Assembly: GCA_051892875.1 (NCBI GenBank)
Contig: JBJFGR010000081.1
Span: 1-11,704, forward strand
DNA: 11,704 nucleotides
Origin: JBJFGR01 sp051892875
GTDB taxonomy: Bacteria > Pseudomonadota > Gammaproteobacteria > Enterobacterales > Succinivibrionaceae
Reading direction: 5' to 3'
Position 1 is the first letter of the stretch; each line of letters starts with the position of its first letter. Position numbers and translations under genes: made by a program. Under the pieces are notes generated by a model. The model saw nothing but the letters and a program-made list of their open reading frames with translations. It did no database searches and was not told the origin of the DNA. This document shows, one piece after another, positions 6,023 to 11,704 of the stretch.

Positions 6023-6357
6023 ATCTCGAATCCAAACTCTTTATTCAGTTAAGTATGTATTGTACCGGCGTAGTTGAAGCAGTCAGGAAAGAGATAACAA
6101 TGATTATACCTTATACGAATACATTTGCTTTGGCTAACAAAATCGAACCTATTATAAATAAGTATTTTATCAAACAAAGAGTAAGTCGAATAAAATATAC
6201 ATATCATCCTTTTAAAACAGATATTGGAAATGAGATTATTGTTTATATAACTATGCGTGAGAAAGATTTGTTAAATGATTATAAAACTTTACAGCGAATC
6301 AAAGAGGATTATGTATTATGTAACATGAAATCAGAAATAGAAGCACGTCTGATATAA
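6019..6357 (+). CDS. Array protein 7, TL-x-I signature paralogue, 112 aa
   Basis: Function unknown; last gene of the first array unit. A strand (KLFIQLSMYCTG), a second strand (RKEITMIIP), a helix (TFALANKIEPIINKYF), a basic stretch (KQRVSRIKYTYHPF), a strand (GNEIIVYITMRE) and the signature YKTLQRI at 88-94, then a helix (DYVLCNMKSEIEARL). ATG 6019 overlaps the previous TGA. Promoter B begins 8 bp past its TAA; I see no terminator in between, so read-through to the next unit is likely. Confidence 0.8.
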   Translation: MNLESKLFIQLSMYCTGVVEAVRKEITMIIPYTNTFALANKIEPIINKYFIKQRVSRIKYTYHPFKTDIGNEIIVYITMREKDLLNDYKTLQRIKEDYVLCNMKSEIEARLI

Positions 6358-6365
6358 TAAATTAT

Positions 6366-6398
6366 CTGTTTTACATAGAGCATGACAAGTAATAACAT
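6366..6398 (+). promoter_or_regulatory. Promoter B of the repeated CTGTTTTAC family
   Basis: CTGTTTTAC (6366-6374), an 18-nt spacer, then TAACAT (6393-6398). The second box is the weakest of the four copies. Transcription would start about 15 nt before the ATG at 6419, and the strong AAGGAG site (6404-6409) would sit at the very start of the message. Confidence 0.65.
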
Positions 6399-6418
6399 TT
6401 TAAAAGGAGATTTGTAAA

Positions 6419-7081
6419 ATGGATGAATTAACACGATACAAGTTATTAGATGGAATAAAACAGCAGTTGCCTGGATATTCTGATTTAACAAGTATAACAG
6501 AAATTGTAGATGACAAAAATAATACAATTACTTTTCGTTTAACAAACAGGCATGGCATCTATATGCCGGCAACTTTTAAAGTTTTATATAAGTACAATCC
6601 AAAATTTGCTAAACGTATCTTAACTAAAAATAAAGTGGTTAAGTATGCCGCAAAAACATATTCTGCAGATCCTTTTACTGTTAAAATACCAAATGATTTT
6701 AAAGAAGAATTAATAGGTATTGGTAAAATGAGATCTGAGTACTATCGTAATTTAGTTAATGATAGATTGATAAATTTTTTACAAAGAGAATTTGATTTAC
6801 CTATATATCTTTTTGGCCAGCTTTGGGGTATATCTACTGAGCTAGTCAGAGACGAAGTTTATGAAAAGATTAAAGACGATTGTATTTTACTTGGATTTGG
6901 TGATCCGGCTGCAACAATAGCCATATCAAATTGTATGAAAGAACTAGGATTTGAAGAACAAGAAATAACTCCATATGATAATGTACTGAAATTTGAAAGT
7001 AATAGATATTTTCGAGCTTTTTCATATAAACATAATGATATGTGCTCGGTCTATACAATGCTAAAAATAAAGGGATATTGA
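6419..7081 (+). CDS. Unknown protein, 220 aa, with an embedded array-type unit
   Basis: Function unknown. It is about twice the length of its neighbours. Residues 1-70 look like one array unit: a helix (LTRYKLLDGIKQQL), two strands around 25-41 (ITEIVDDKNNTITFRL), then FKVLYKY at 53-59 and a helix (PKFAKRIL), close to array protein 6. The middle (about 78-150) has PNDFKEELIGIGKMRSEYYR and many charged residues. The end (MCSVYTMLKI before GY) recalls the YxTLxKI signature again, so it may be a fusion of two diverged units. ATG 6419 has a strong AAGGAGA site at 6404-6410. A possible second-unit lead gene with a distinct role, such as binding the small paralogues, is only a guess. Confidence 0.8.
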   Translation: MDELTRYKLLDGIKQQLPGYSDLTSITEIVDDKNNTITFRLTNRHGIYMPATFKVLYKYNPKFAKRILTKNKVVKYAAKTYSADPFTVKIPNDFKEELIGIGKMRSEYYRNLVNDRLINFLQREFDLPIYLFGQLWGISTELVRDEVYEKIKDDCILLGFGDPAATIAISNCMKELGFEEQEITPYDNVLKFESNRYFRAFSYKHNDMCSVYTMLKIKGY

Positions 7082-7085
7082 TTTT

Positions 7086-7484
7086 ATGCAAAAACTCAAT
7101 TTATTTTTGTCTATTCACAATAAAGAAGTGCCTTCAGTAAACACAAATTCAATAGAAAAGACTGTAATTTTATCTATGTTTTATAGTATTGACCTATGGG
7201 GTTTATCTAATCAAATAGTAAAAAATTATCTTTTAACTTTTACTGAAAGTCTATTCAAATATAAAGTAGAAAAAGATTTACATAAGTATATAAACATAAC
7301 ATTATCACAATTAAGCGCTTATACTGACGGATTAAATTGTATAATTAGTGGTACCAATTTAGATTTAAAAGATGATTTGCAAACTTTGTTGAAGATTAGT
7401 CCAATAAATAGTAAAGTATATTTTGGAAATAAGTTGATTGCTTTGTTAGATAAGCACATTGTACGTATAACTGACAAATCATAA
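7086..7484 (+). CDS. Array protein 8, TL-x-I signature paralogue, 132 aa
   Basis: Function unknown. A strand (KLNLFLSIHN), a second strand (EKTVILSMFYS), a helix (QIVKNYLLTFTESLF), a strand (LNCIISGTNL), DLKDDLQTLLKI with the signature at 98-104, and a terminal helix (GNKLIALLDKHI). Its signature region shares 20 identical bases (ACTTTGTTGAAGATTAGTCC) with array protein 4, 2.1 kb away. AGGGA (7071-7075), inside the previous gene, precedes ATG 7086 by 10 nt. It follows the 220-aa gene by 4 bp, so the two form one unit. Confidence 0.82.
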   Translation: MQKLNLFLSIHNKEVPSVNTNSIEKTVILSMFYSIDLWGLSNQIVKNYLLTFTESLFKYKVEKDLHKYINITLSQLSAYTDGLNCIISGTNLDLKDDLQTLLKISPINSKVYFGNKLIALLDKHIVRITDKS

Positions 7485-7509
7485 GGTTTTAGTATTTTGT
7501 TAACTATTT

Positions 7510-7542
7510 CTGTTTTACTTTTCTTACAAAATAGCATATACT
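7510..7542 (+). promoter_or_regulatory. Promoter C of the repeated CTGTTTTAC family
   Basis: CTGTTTTAC (7510-7518), an 18-nt spacer, then TATACT (7537-7542), followed by TATAATATATAAAG. Sequence similarity to promoter D extends through the spacer (ACAAAATA) and beyond the second box (ATATAAAG), the best match among the four. Confidence 0.75.
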
Positions 7543-7574
7543 TATAATATATAAAGAAGAAAAGGACAAAAGTA

Positions 7575-7916
7575 ATGAATATGCTAAAACACTTTATGGA
7601 TGCAACAGCTCACGCAAAGGCATTGAAGATTATACTTGGATTAGATTCACCGGTACATATTTTAGGACAATATGATAGGCAAGAGAAAAAAGAAATTTCT
7701 TATATTATTTGTTTTGATTTGCCTTGTAATAAGTCTGAAGCACTTTATTTTAAGAATTATGTGTTGTCTAATTTAGTTCAATTCGGAATGACAGCGAAAC
7801 GAGTATTTTTTACAAAGAATAAATTAGTTTTAACTGTTCCTTTTGAAGCTTTACTTGAATTATCACAACATATAAAAATGATGGTAAATTCTACAAGTAA
7901 TAGGGAATTTAAATGA
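7575..7916 (+). CDS. Unknown small array protein 9, 113 aa
   Basis: Function unknown; lead gene of the third array unit. The N-terminus is helical (MLKHFMDATAHAKALKIIL), then a strand (KEISYIICFDLP), a helix (ALYFKNYVLSNLVQFG), two strands (AKRVFFTKNKLVLTVP) and a last helix (FEALLELSQHIKMMV). This helix-strand-strand-helix order recurs in several genes of the unit. It lacks a clear TL-x-I signature but may be a distant member. ATG 7575 has AAAGGA upstream; its TGA overlaps the next ATG (7913-7916). Confidence 0.78.
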   Translation: MNMLKHFMDATAHAKALKIILGLDSPVHILGQYDRQEKKEISYIICFDLPCNKSEALYFKNYVLSNLVQFGMTAKRVFFTKNKLVLTVPFEALLELSQHIKMMVNSTSNREFK

Positions 7917-8233
7917 TAGAAACTTGTGAAACTATTTCTGCCCTTTTACTCAAATACTTTTTAAAAAACAATAGAGAATTGTATTTATTTAAGCCGGTAT
8001 TTGAAATAAACTCAAAGGAACTTTTGAATCACGCTAAAAAATTAATAAAAGAGTTGGGGCTAAATAATTATATAGATGTTTGCTTACATGAAATTACTAT
8101 TGAACTATCTGGAATACAAATGGAAAAACAATCTACTGAAATGGTACATTTTAGTGTGAAAAAAGATAAGGAACATGAGGCAGATACTATTTTAGGTTTG
8201 CTCTATATTAAATTAGGAAAACAGTATGATTGA
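7913..8233 (+). CDS. Unknown small array protein 10, 106 aa
   Basis: Function unknown. A helix (ISALLLKYFLKN), a strand (ELYLFKPVFEI), a helix (SKELLNHAKKLIKELGL), two short strands (YIDVCLHEITIELSG), then a polar segment and a C-terminal helix (ADTILGLLYIKLG). The central helix-strand-strand layout matches proteins 9 and 11. It starts in an ATGA overlap and its last 8 bp overlap the next gene, so it is translated as part of a chain. Confidence 0.75.
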   Translation: MIETCETISALLLKYFLKNNRELYLFKPVFEINSKELLNHAKKLIKELGLNNYIDVCLHEITIELSGIQMEKQSTEMVHFSVKKDKEHEADTILGLLYIKLGKQYD

Positions 8234-8537
8234 CGAACGAGACATATTGAATTTTTGTCAGCTATATAACGAAAAACTTCATGACAGCACTGGATTGAAG
8301 GTAATGTGTTTTTGTGAAGAATCAGATGTTGTTCATGTTGGTTATTTTTTAGGTCATATCTTTAGTGATACTCCTGTTGCAAAAGCTTTTTATAAAGAAG
8401 TTGTTGAAGCAATGACAATTAAACTAAAAGAATTAAATATTGATTATAAAATTGCTTTAGATGGTAAATTAGTCGGTGTAATAATAAATGAAAATGCGTT
8501 TTATGATTTCTTGGCGTATCTTAAAATTCTTAATTGA
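8226..8537 (+). CDS. Unknown small array protein 11, 103 aa
   Basis: Function unknown. A helix (ERDILNFCQLYNEKL), a strand (LKVMCFCEES), a strand (VVHVGYFLG), a long helix (VAKAFYKEVVEAMTIKLKEL), two strands (DYKIALDGKLVGVIIN) and a last helix ending FLAYLKILN, which faintly recalls the TL-x-I signature. It overlaps the previous gene by 8 bp. TGA stop at 8535-8537. Confidence 0.75.
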   Translation: MIDERDILNFCQLYNEKLHDSTGLKVMCFCEESDVVHVGYFLGHIFSDTPVAKAFYKEVVEAMTIKLKELNIDYKIALDGKLVGVIINENAFYDFLAYLKILN

Positions 8538-8547
8538 AGAGGTTTAA

Positions 8548-9126
8548 ATGCACAATTCACACTTAGTCAAATTTTATGTTTATAGACGGAAGTCTATCGT
8601 TTTTGAATATACAACATCAGATCGTTTTCTAATACCGATTGTTGATTTATTTGACAATAAGGCAGTTGTACTCTACGATAATATTTATTTTAAATTAAGT
8701 GATTTAAATAAATGTTTTAAATTAAGCATTGATAAAACAAATAGCCAAACTATAAAAAATGAATTACTTTCACTGTTTAAATCACGAATTAGATATGCAA
8801 AACAATTTAGTGCTCAATTCCAAGCCCATCCGAGAATAGATATTTGTTATGCTGATGATAAAGATATTATTTCGTTTATACGTTATATCAGAAAATGTGA
8901 TTTGAGAAAGTTTGTAGTATATCTTGCCTCGACATTTAAACTAAATAAAAATCAATCCTTTTCGTTATATAAAGCTGGTTTAAATGAAAAACAAATTACC
9001 TTAAGTTTACGTACACTGTTTGATGATACTACTACGGAATTATATCGAGTGATCAATGAAAAAGATATTTATAAAATGATATACGACGCAGTAAGAGAAT
9101 ATACGAGGAAAGAAAATGAATCCTAA
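8548..9126 (+). CDS. Unknown protein, 192 aa, with C-terminal array-type unit
   Basis: Function unknown. The C-terminal 45 residues match the array signature region: a strand (QITLSLRTLF), an acidic turn, TELYRVI at about 163-169, then NEKDIYKMIYDAVREY, very like the end of array protein 3. The N-terminal 120 residues are extra: strands (LVKFYVYRRKSIVFEYT, AVVLYDNIYFKL) and a basic helical stretch (LLSLFKSRIRYAKQF). So it looks like an enlarged or fused paralogue. ATG 8548 lies 5 nt after AGAGG (8538-8542). It overlaps the next gene by 11 bp. Confidence 0.8.
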   Translation: MHNSHLVKFYVYRRKSIVFEYTTSDRFLIPIVDLFDNKAVVLYDNIYFKLSDLNKCFKLSIDKTNSQTIKNELLSLFKSRIRYAKQFSAQFQAHPRIDICYADDKDIISFIRYIRKCDLRKFVVYLASTFKLNKNQSFSLYKAGLNEKQITLSLRTLFDDTTTELYRVINEKDIYKMIYDAVREYTRKENES

Positions 9127-9385
9127 TATACCTGAATACATAAAAGATATATTTGTACAATTAACACATTATAAAAAGGCACAAATTATATTTAGATACC
9201 GTCATAAGCAAAAATTATTTTCTGTTGAATTTCTCGGTACCCTATATACATTTGAATGGTTTTCTATTAAACGGATGTTAGCAGCGACAGGGTATAAAGT
9301 AATGTATAGGTATAACACTGTTTATATTTATGACGTTGATGATTTTGAATTATTGCATGGAGCATTAAAATTACATGCTGGTTAG
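9116..9385 (+). CDS. Unknown small array protein 13, 89 aa
   Basis: Function unknown; the smallest complete protein of the array. Strands AQIIFRYRHK and FSVEFLGTLYTF, then a helix (FSIKRMLAATG), two strands (YKVMYRYNTVYIYD) and a last helix (FELLHGALKL). The second half fits the helix-strand-strand-helix layout. It is rich in Tyr and Arg. GAGGAAAG (9105-9112) is a good binding site for ATG 9116, which lies 11 bp inside the previous gene; its own end overlaps the next gene by 11 bp. Confidence 0.72.
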   Translation: MNPNIPEYIKDIFVQLTHYKKAQIIFRYRHKQKLFSVEFLGTLYTFEWFSIKRMLAATGYKVMYRYNTVYIYDVDDFELLHGALKLHAG

Positions 9386-9683
9386 TACAGATAGAGAAAG
9401 AGTAGCTTATTATAACTACATAAAAGATAAATTGTGTAAAGATCTTAATGTCGAGATAATACAGATTACAAATATCACTGGAGGAGTTTTGGTATCTTCA
9501 CTTGATACTAGTGCCTATGCTAATTGTGAAATTAAAGAAATAATTAGAAACAGAATATACGAATTAAATATTATCGGCTATATTACAGTTTGCATGGGCT
9601 ACGATAACAGATATGTTAAGGTTGAAGTTTATGATCCTGCTCCGGAATTTATTGTATTGTTAAGAATAGAAGGATATTTATAA
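9375..9683 (+). CDS. Unknown small array protein 14, 102 aa
   Basis: Function unknown. A helix (RVAYYNYIKDKLCKDL), two strands (VEIIQITNITGGVLVSSL), a helix (EIKEIIRNRIYELNI), two strands (YITVCMGYDNRYVKVEVYD), and a C-terminus FIVLLRIEGYL that resembles YTMLKIKGY at the end of the 220-aa protein at 6419. It thus looks like two helix-strand-strand repeats. ATG 9375 is inside the end of the previous gene (11-bp overlap) with only GGAG 12 nt upstream, so translation probably depends on coupling. The stop TAA abuts the next ATG directly. Confidence 0.72.
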   Translation: MLVSTDRERVAYYNYIKDKLCKDLNVEIIQITNITGGVLVSSLDTSAYANCEIKEIIRNRIYELNIIGYITVCMGYDNRYVKVEVYDPAPEFIVLLRIEGYL

Positions 9684-10172
9684 ATGTATGACTTCGATGA
9701 AAAAATATGCCTAGAAATCAGTGGAAATCATAGAAATAAGGTTTTACATTATTTAAAAAATAGAGCAGAAATGTATAAAATCTATGTTCACAGGGATTAC
9801 TTTAAAGATGAAGAAATAATTACAATTAAACCGTGGGGTAAATCTGGTAGTAGAATGCGTTATGGTTTATATCAGGATTTAGATAGATATTCATTTTTAG
9901 CTTTAAAGAAAATGATGAAGTATCAAGGAAAAAGAATCATAAAGATAGTTCTAAAACCAGAGATAGTAATGGGTTTATATTTAAATTATGGACTAAAAAT
10001 GAGACGATTAGACCTAGCATTAATTGAATATTTGAAACAGATTTTTAAAAAAGATGTTTGTATAGAACGGTCTTGGAGTCTTTCTTACCAGGCAATACAT
10101 GAAAACCTGTATATATGCACTGAAACAAATACATTAGAAAAAATTGAAAAACAATATATTGAAATTTTATAA
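9684..10172 (+). CDS. Unknown basic array protein 15, 162 aa
   Basis: Function unknown. It is more basic than its neighbours. A strand (KICLEISG), a helix (RNKVLHYLKNRAEMY), strands (KIYVHRDYF, EIITIKPWG), a helix (YSFLALKKMMKYQG), a strand (RIIKIVLKPE), a helix (LDLALIEYLKQIFKK), two strands (DVCIERSW, NLYICTET) and a last helix. This can be read as two helix-strand-strand units in tandem. ATG 9684 follows the previous TAA without a gap, with AGAAGGA about 10 nt upstream. Confidence 0.75.
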   Translation: MYDFDEKICLEISGNHRNKVLHYLKNRAEMYKIYVHRDYFKDEEIITIKPWGKSGSRMRYGLYQDLDRYSFLALKKMMKYQGKRIIKIVLKPEIVMGLYLNYGLKMRRLDLALIEYLKQIFKKDVCIERSWSLSYQAIHENLYICTETNTLEKIEKQYIEIL

Positions 10173-10184
10173 AGGAAAAGAAAA

Positions 10185-10538
10185 ATGATCTTAAATAAAG
10201 GAAAATATACATATGTTAGAGCTGCTTTAGCTAATACTAGCATTATCGATAAAGATCTTTACATTACTCTTTATTCAGATGATGCAAAGACTATTATTGG
10301 TAAAGTTAAAATTGTAGATGAAAATCCTTTAACTTTAGATATTGAAATAGAAAAAACCTTAGAGTTTTCTACACCTCACTTTAGAATTGTACCTATGAAT
10401 TATACTCAACAAAATGGTTATATCATTTCTGTGCAATCATTTAAATTAGTATCTGATATTTCAGAATATACTCCTTTTGTTTTGTCTATTGAGGATAACT
10501 TCAAAGCAAAGAAAACCTCTAGAAAAGCCAGCAAATAA
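10185..10538 (+). CDS. Unknown beta-rich protein, 117 aa
   Basis: Function unknown; last gene of the third unit. Unlike the array proteins it looks almost all beta: YTYVRAALANTSII, LYITLYSDD, IIGKVKIVDE, LTLDIEIEKTLEF, FRIVPMNYT, YIISVQSFKLV and FVLSIEDN, ending in a basic tail KAKKTSRKASK. It shows no TL-x-I signature. Such size and layout would suit a small beta-sandwich or virion accessory protein, but that is only a guess. AAAGGA (10171-10176) precedes ATG 10185 by 8 nt. The CTGTTTTAC box of promoter D begins at the base after its TAA. Confidence 0.78.
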   Translation: MILNKGKYTYVRAALANTSIIDKDLYITLYSDDAKTIIGKVKIVDENPLTLDIEIEKTLEFSTPHFRIVPMNYTQQNGYIISVQSFKLVSDISEYTPFVLSIEDNFKAKKTSRKASK

Positions 10539-10578
10539 CTGTTTTACAGAATAGACAAAATACGGTAAATTATAAATA
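10539..10578 (+). promoter_or_regulatory. Promoter D of the repeated CTGTTTTAC family
   Basis: CTGTTTTAC (10539-10547), an 18-nt spacer, then TAAATT (10566-10571). A TATAAATA octamer overlaps at 10571-10578, which could itself be a T4-late-like box. It leads to a hairpin and then the unknown gene at 10645. Confidence 0.7.
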
Positions 10579-10590
10579 TAAAGTTAATTG

Positions 10591-10621
10591 ACCCCAGATA
10601 TTATTATTTAGTATTTGGGGT
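10591..10621 (+). promoter_or_regulatory. 12-bp hairpin in the leader of the 10645 gene
   Basis: ACCCCAGATATT (10591-10602) pairs with AGTATTTGGGGT (10610-10621), with two G-U pairs and a 7-nt loop, followed by ATTTTATG. It sits about 13 nt after the expected start of transcripts from promoter D. It may end read-through from the array, protect the 5' end, or hide the GGGG that could serve the in-frame ATG at 10627. Which of these holds cannot be told from sequence. Confidence 0.6.
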
Positions 10622-10644
10622 ATTTTATGCAAAGGAATCAAAAA

Positions 10645-11253
10645 ATGAAAAAGTTACCTAGTGAATATTTATTCGTTGCTAAAGATGGTAAGACATATTA
10701 TAAAGCGTATGGAAAACATAAAGACGAAGTAGAAATTAATGGATATATGTTAGCTTCAATTCCAGTTGTATTTGATGAAGATGCGACTACTGAAGTATTG
10801 TTTAAAATTATAGAAGACAATCCACACTTAAAAGATTCCATGTTTTGTTTTGATAGCTTCAATAAAGAATTTAATCAAGAAAGTGAAGATACTTGTAAAG
10901 GTAAATTAAACTTTTATTGGTGGGGTATTGAAGTTGAAGATAAAGTCATTGATACAATGATTCCTAAAATGGAAGTAGATATGATTAATGAAAACGATGA
11001 ATGCTATAGTATTGAATTTTTATCCGTAAATAAATTGAAAAAGCTTAAAATTAATGTCAATCCTACTTTCAATGTCTATGATAAAGAAAATAAACCTGTA
11101 TATACATTCATTAGTTATCCAACGTTGTTCCATATTTTGTATGGGTTTTTCTGGGAAATAAGTTTTTTCGGTAATCCAGAAGATAGAGAAAATAAATCCA
11201 ACGAATTACAGGAAGCACTAAAAAATATTAAGAAGGAATTTGACATTGAATAA
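10645..11253 (+). CDS. Unknown acidic protein, 202 aa
   Basis: Function unknown. In-frame starts exist at TTG 10615, ATG 10627 and ATG 10645. AAAGGA (10631-10636) is ideally spaced for 10645, so I choose MKKLPSEYLF. The protein is acidic. It opens with VAKDGKTYYKAYGKHKDEVEINGYML, has a central FYWWGIEVEDK, and ends with the aromatic segment YPTLFHILYGFFWEISFFG (about 163-181), NPEDRENKSNEL and an amphipathic helix. The aromatic segment is hydrophobic but broken by E and H, so I do not call it a membrane span. The C-terminal motif looks family-like, but I cannot name the family. Its last 8 bp overlap the receiver gene, which suggests a functional pair. Confidence 0.78.
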   Translation: MKKLPSEYLFVAKDGKTYYKAYGKHKDEVEINGYMLASIPVVFDEDATTEVLFKIIEDNPHLKDSMFCFDSFNKEFNQESEDTCKGKLNFYWWGIEVEDKVIDTMIPKMEVDMINENDECYSIEFLSVNKLKKLKINVNPTFNVYDKENKPVYTFISYPTLFHILYGFFWEISFFGNPEDRENKSNELQEALKNIKKEFDIE

Positions 11254-11632
11254 AAAGAATGTATTATTAGTTGAAGATAATCTAAGTGTTGCAGCGATTT
11301 TTAAAATATTAGCGAAAAGGATGGGTATTAACTTAGTACATCAAACTTCTGCAGAACGTACTTTAGAATTAGAAGATACTCCGAATGCTCCTATTTCTTT
11401 AGCGAATCTTATTATATTAGATTTTGATTTGGTAGGTGAAGATACTTTGCCTATTTTAAGATATATCAAAGATAACAATATAAGTGTGCCGGTTATTATG
11501 AATAGTGCGAATCCTAATGTAAAGGATACTATTGATAAAAACGGTTTTACAGGTATAATAAAAGAATATAAAGATAAAAATTGTTCATTACAAGAAACTC
11601 AAGATATAATTTTAAAATACCTCGGAGCATAA
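11246..11632 (+). CDS. Stand-alone CheY-like response-regulator receiver domain, 128 aa
   Basis: A single receiver domain with no output domain. The chain begins KKNVLLVEDN with the acidic pair E10-D11, then LIILDFDL with phospho-acceptor D59, PVIMNSA with S87 in the Thr/Ser switch position, and GIIKEY with the invariant K106. All key residues are present, so it should accept phosphate from a histidine kinase, probably one of the host. No in-frame ATG exists near the N-terminus. AGAAGGAA (11231-11238) lies 7 nt before TTG 11246, which I take as start; TTG 11240 is too close to it. It overlaps the previous gene by 8 bp. The loop after strand 2 is long (ELEDTPNAPISLAN). A CheY- or Spo0F-like relay or decoy role is inferred. 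Confidence 0.9.
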   Translation: MNKKNVLLVEDNLSVAAIFKILAKRMGINLVHQTSAERTLELEDTPNAPISLANLIILDFDLVGEDTLPILRYIKDNNISVPVIMNSANPNVKDTIDKNGFTGIIKEYKDKNCSLQETQDIILKYLGA

Positions 11633-11638
11633 GTTTAA

Positions 11639-11704
11639 ATGATTAGTAAAGAAATCGATGAGAGACACGAAGCACAACAGCTAAATGACTTTTATAATCA
11701 AGAT
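11639..11704 (+). CDS. Start of a further gene, cut by the window edge
   Basis: ATG 11639 opens a frame of 22 codons that runs off the window. The visible part is helical and charged (ISKEIDERHEAQQLNDFY). It begins 6 bp after the receiver stop codon, with GGAG (11623-11626) 12 nt upstream, so it is likely in the same unit. Nothing more can be said of its function. Confidence 0.55.
   Translation, partial: MISKEIDERHEAQQLNDFYNQD

Noticed and set aside
3867..10172. CRISPR-like or direct nucleotide repeat array
   Set aside because: Regularity is at the protein level; there are no repeated short DNA units with spacers.

Overview
The window is strongly AT-rich and gene-dense. Its genes are small, often overlap by 1-11 bp, and have clear Shine-Dalgarno sites (AAAGGA, AAGGAG). 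This suggests a bacteriophage, perhaps a large-genome one, or a phage-derived element of an AT-rich bacterium. No capsid, terminase or polymerase gene lies inside the window, so the phage assignment is inferred from layout, small-gene arrays and the retroelement. TAA, TGA and TAG all end plausible genes, so the standard bacterial code fits. No host can be named.

Left part (1-765): bases 1-129 hold nothing I can support. A leftward gene of unknown function (185-499) ends at a hairpin (130-157) and has a candidate promoter at 587-616. The divergent intergenic space to 765 carries two TATAAATA boxes facing right.

DGR cassette (766-3800): a complete diversity-generating retroelement. The order is a variable target protein with a C-terminal lectin-fold-like domain (766-1725), its variable repeat VR (1610-1714), a hairpin, an Avd-type accessory protein (1818-2231), the template repeat TR (2271-2375), a structured spacer, and a reverse transcriptase with a YMDD active site (2635-3762) closed by a terminator (3769-3797). 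VR and TR are both 105 bp and align without gaps. They differ at 13 positions, and every one is an A in TR. RT and Avd should copy TR RNA with errors at adenines and replace VR, which rewrites up to ten Asn-templated codons of the target protein.

Small-gene array (3803-10538): seventeen unrecognised rightward genes in three transcription units. Each unit is preceded by the same promoter, CTGTTTTAC-N18-TAnnnT. At least eight of the proteins, and parts of two more, are divergent paralogues that share a C-terminal Y-[RK]-T-L-x-[KR]-I signature after a beta strand and before a final helix. Others share a looser helix-strand-strand-helix layout. Two members still share 20 identical bases, so the array grew by duplication.

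Right end (10539-11704): a fourth copy of the promoter is followed by a 12-bp leader hairpin, an unknown gene (10645-11253), a TTG-started single-domain CheY-like receiver with all phosphorylation residues (11246-11632), and the start of another gene cut by the window edge.

The DGR itself is a recognised class of system. The parts that look undescribed are the tandem paralogue array, its shared promoter set, and the phage-type receiver gene placed in the same regulon.
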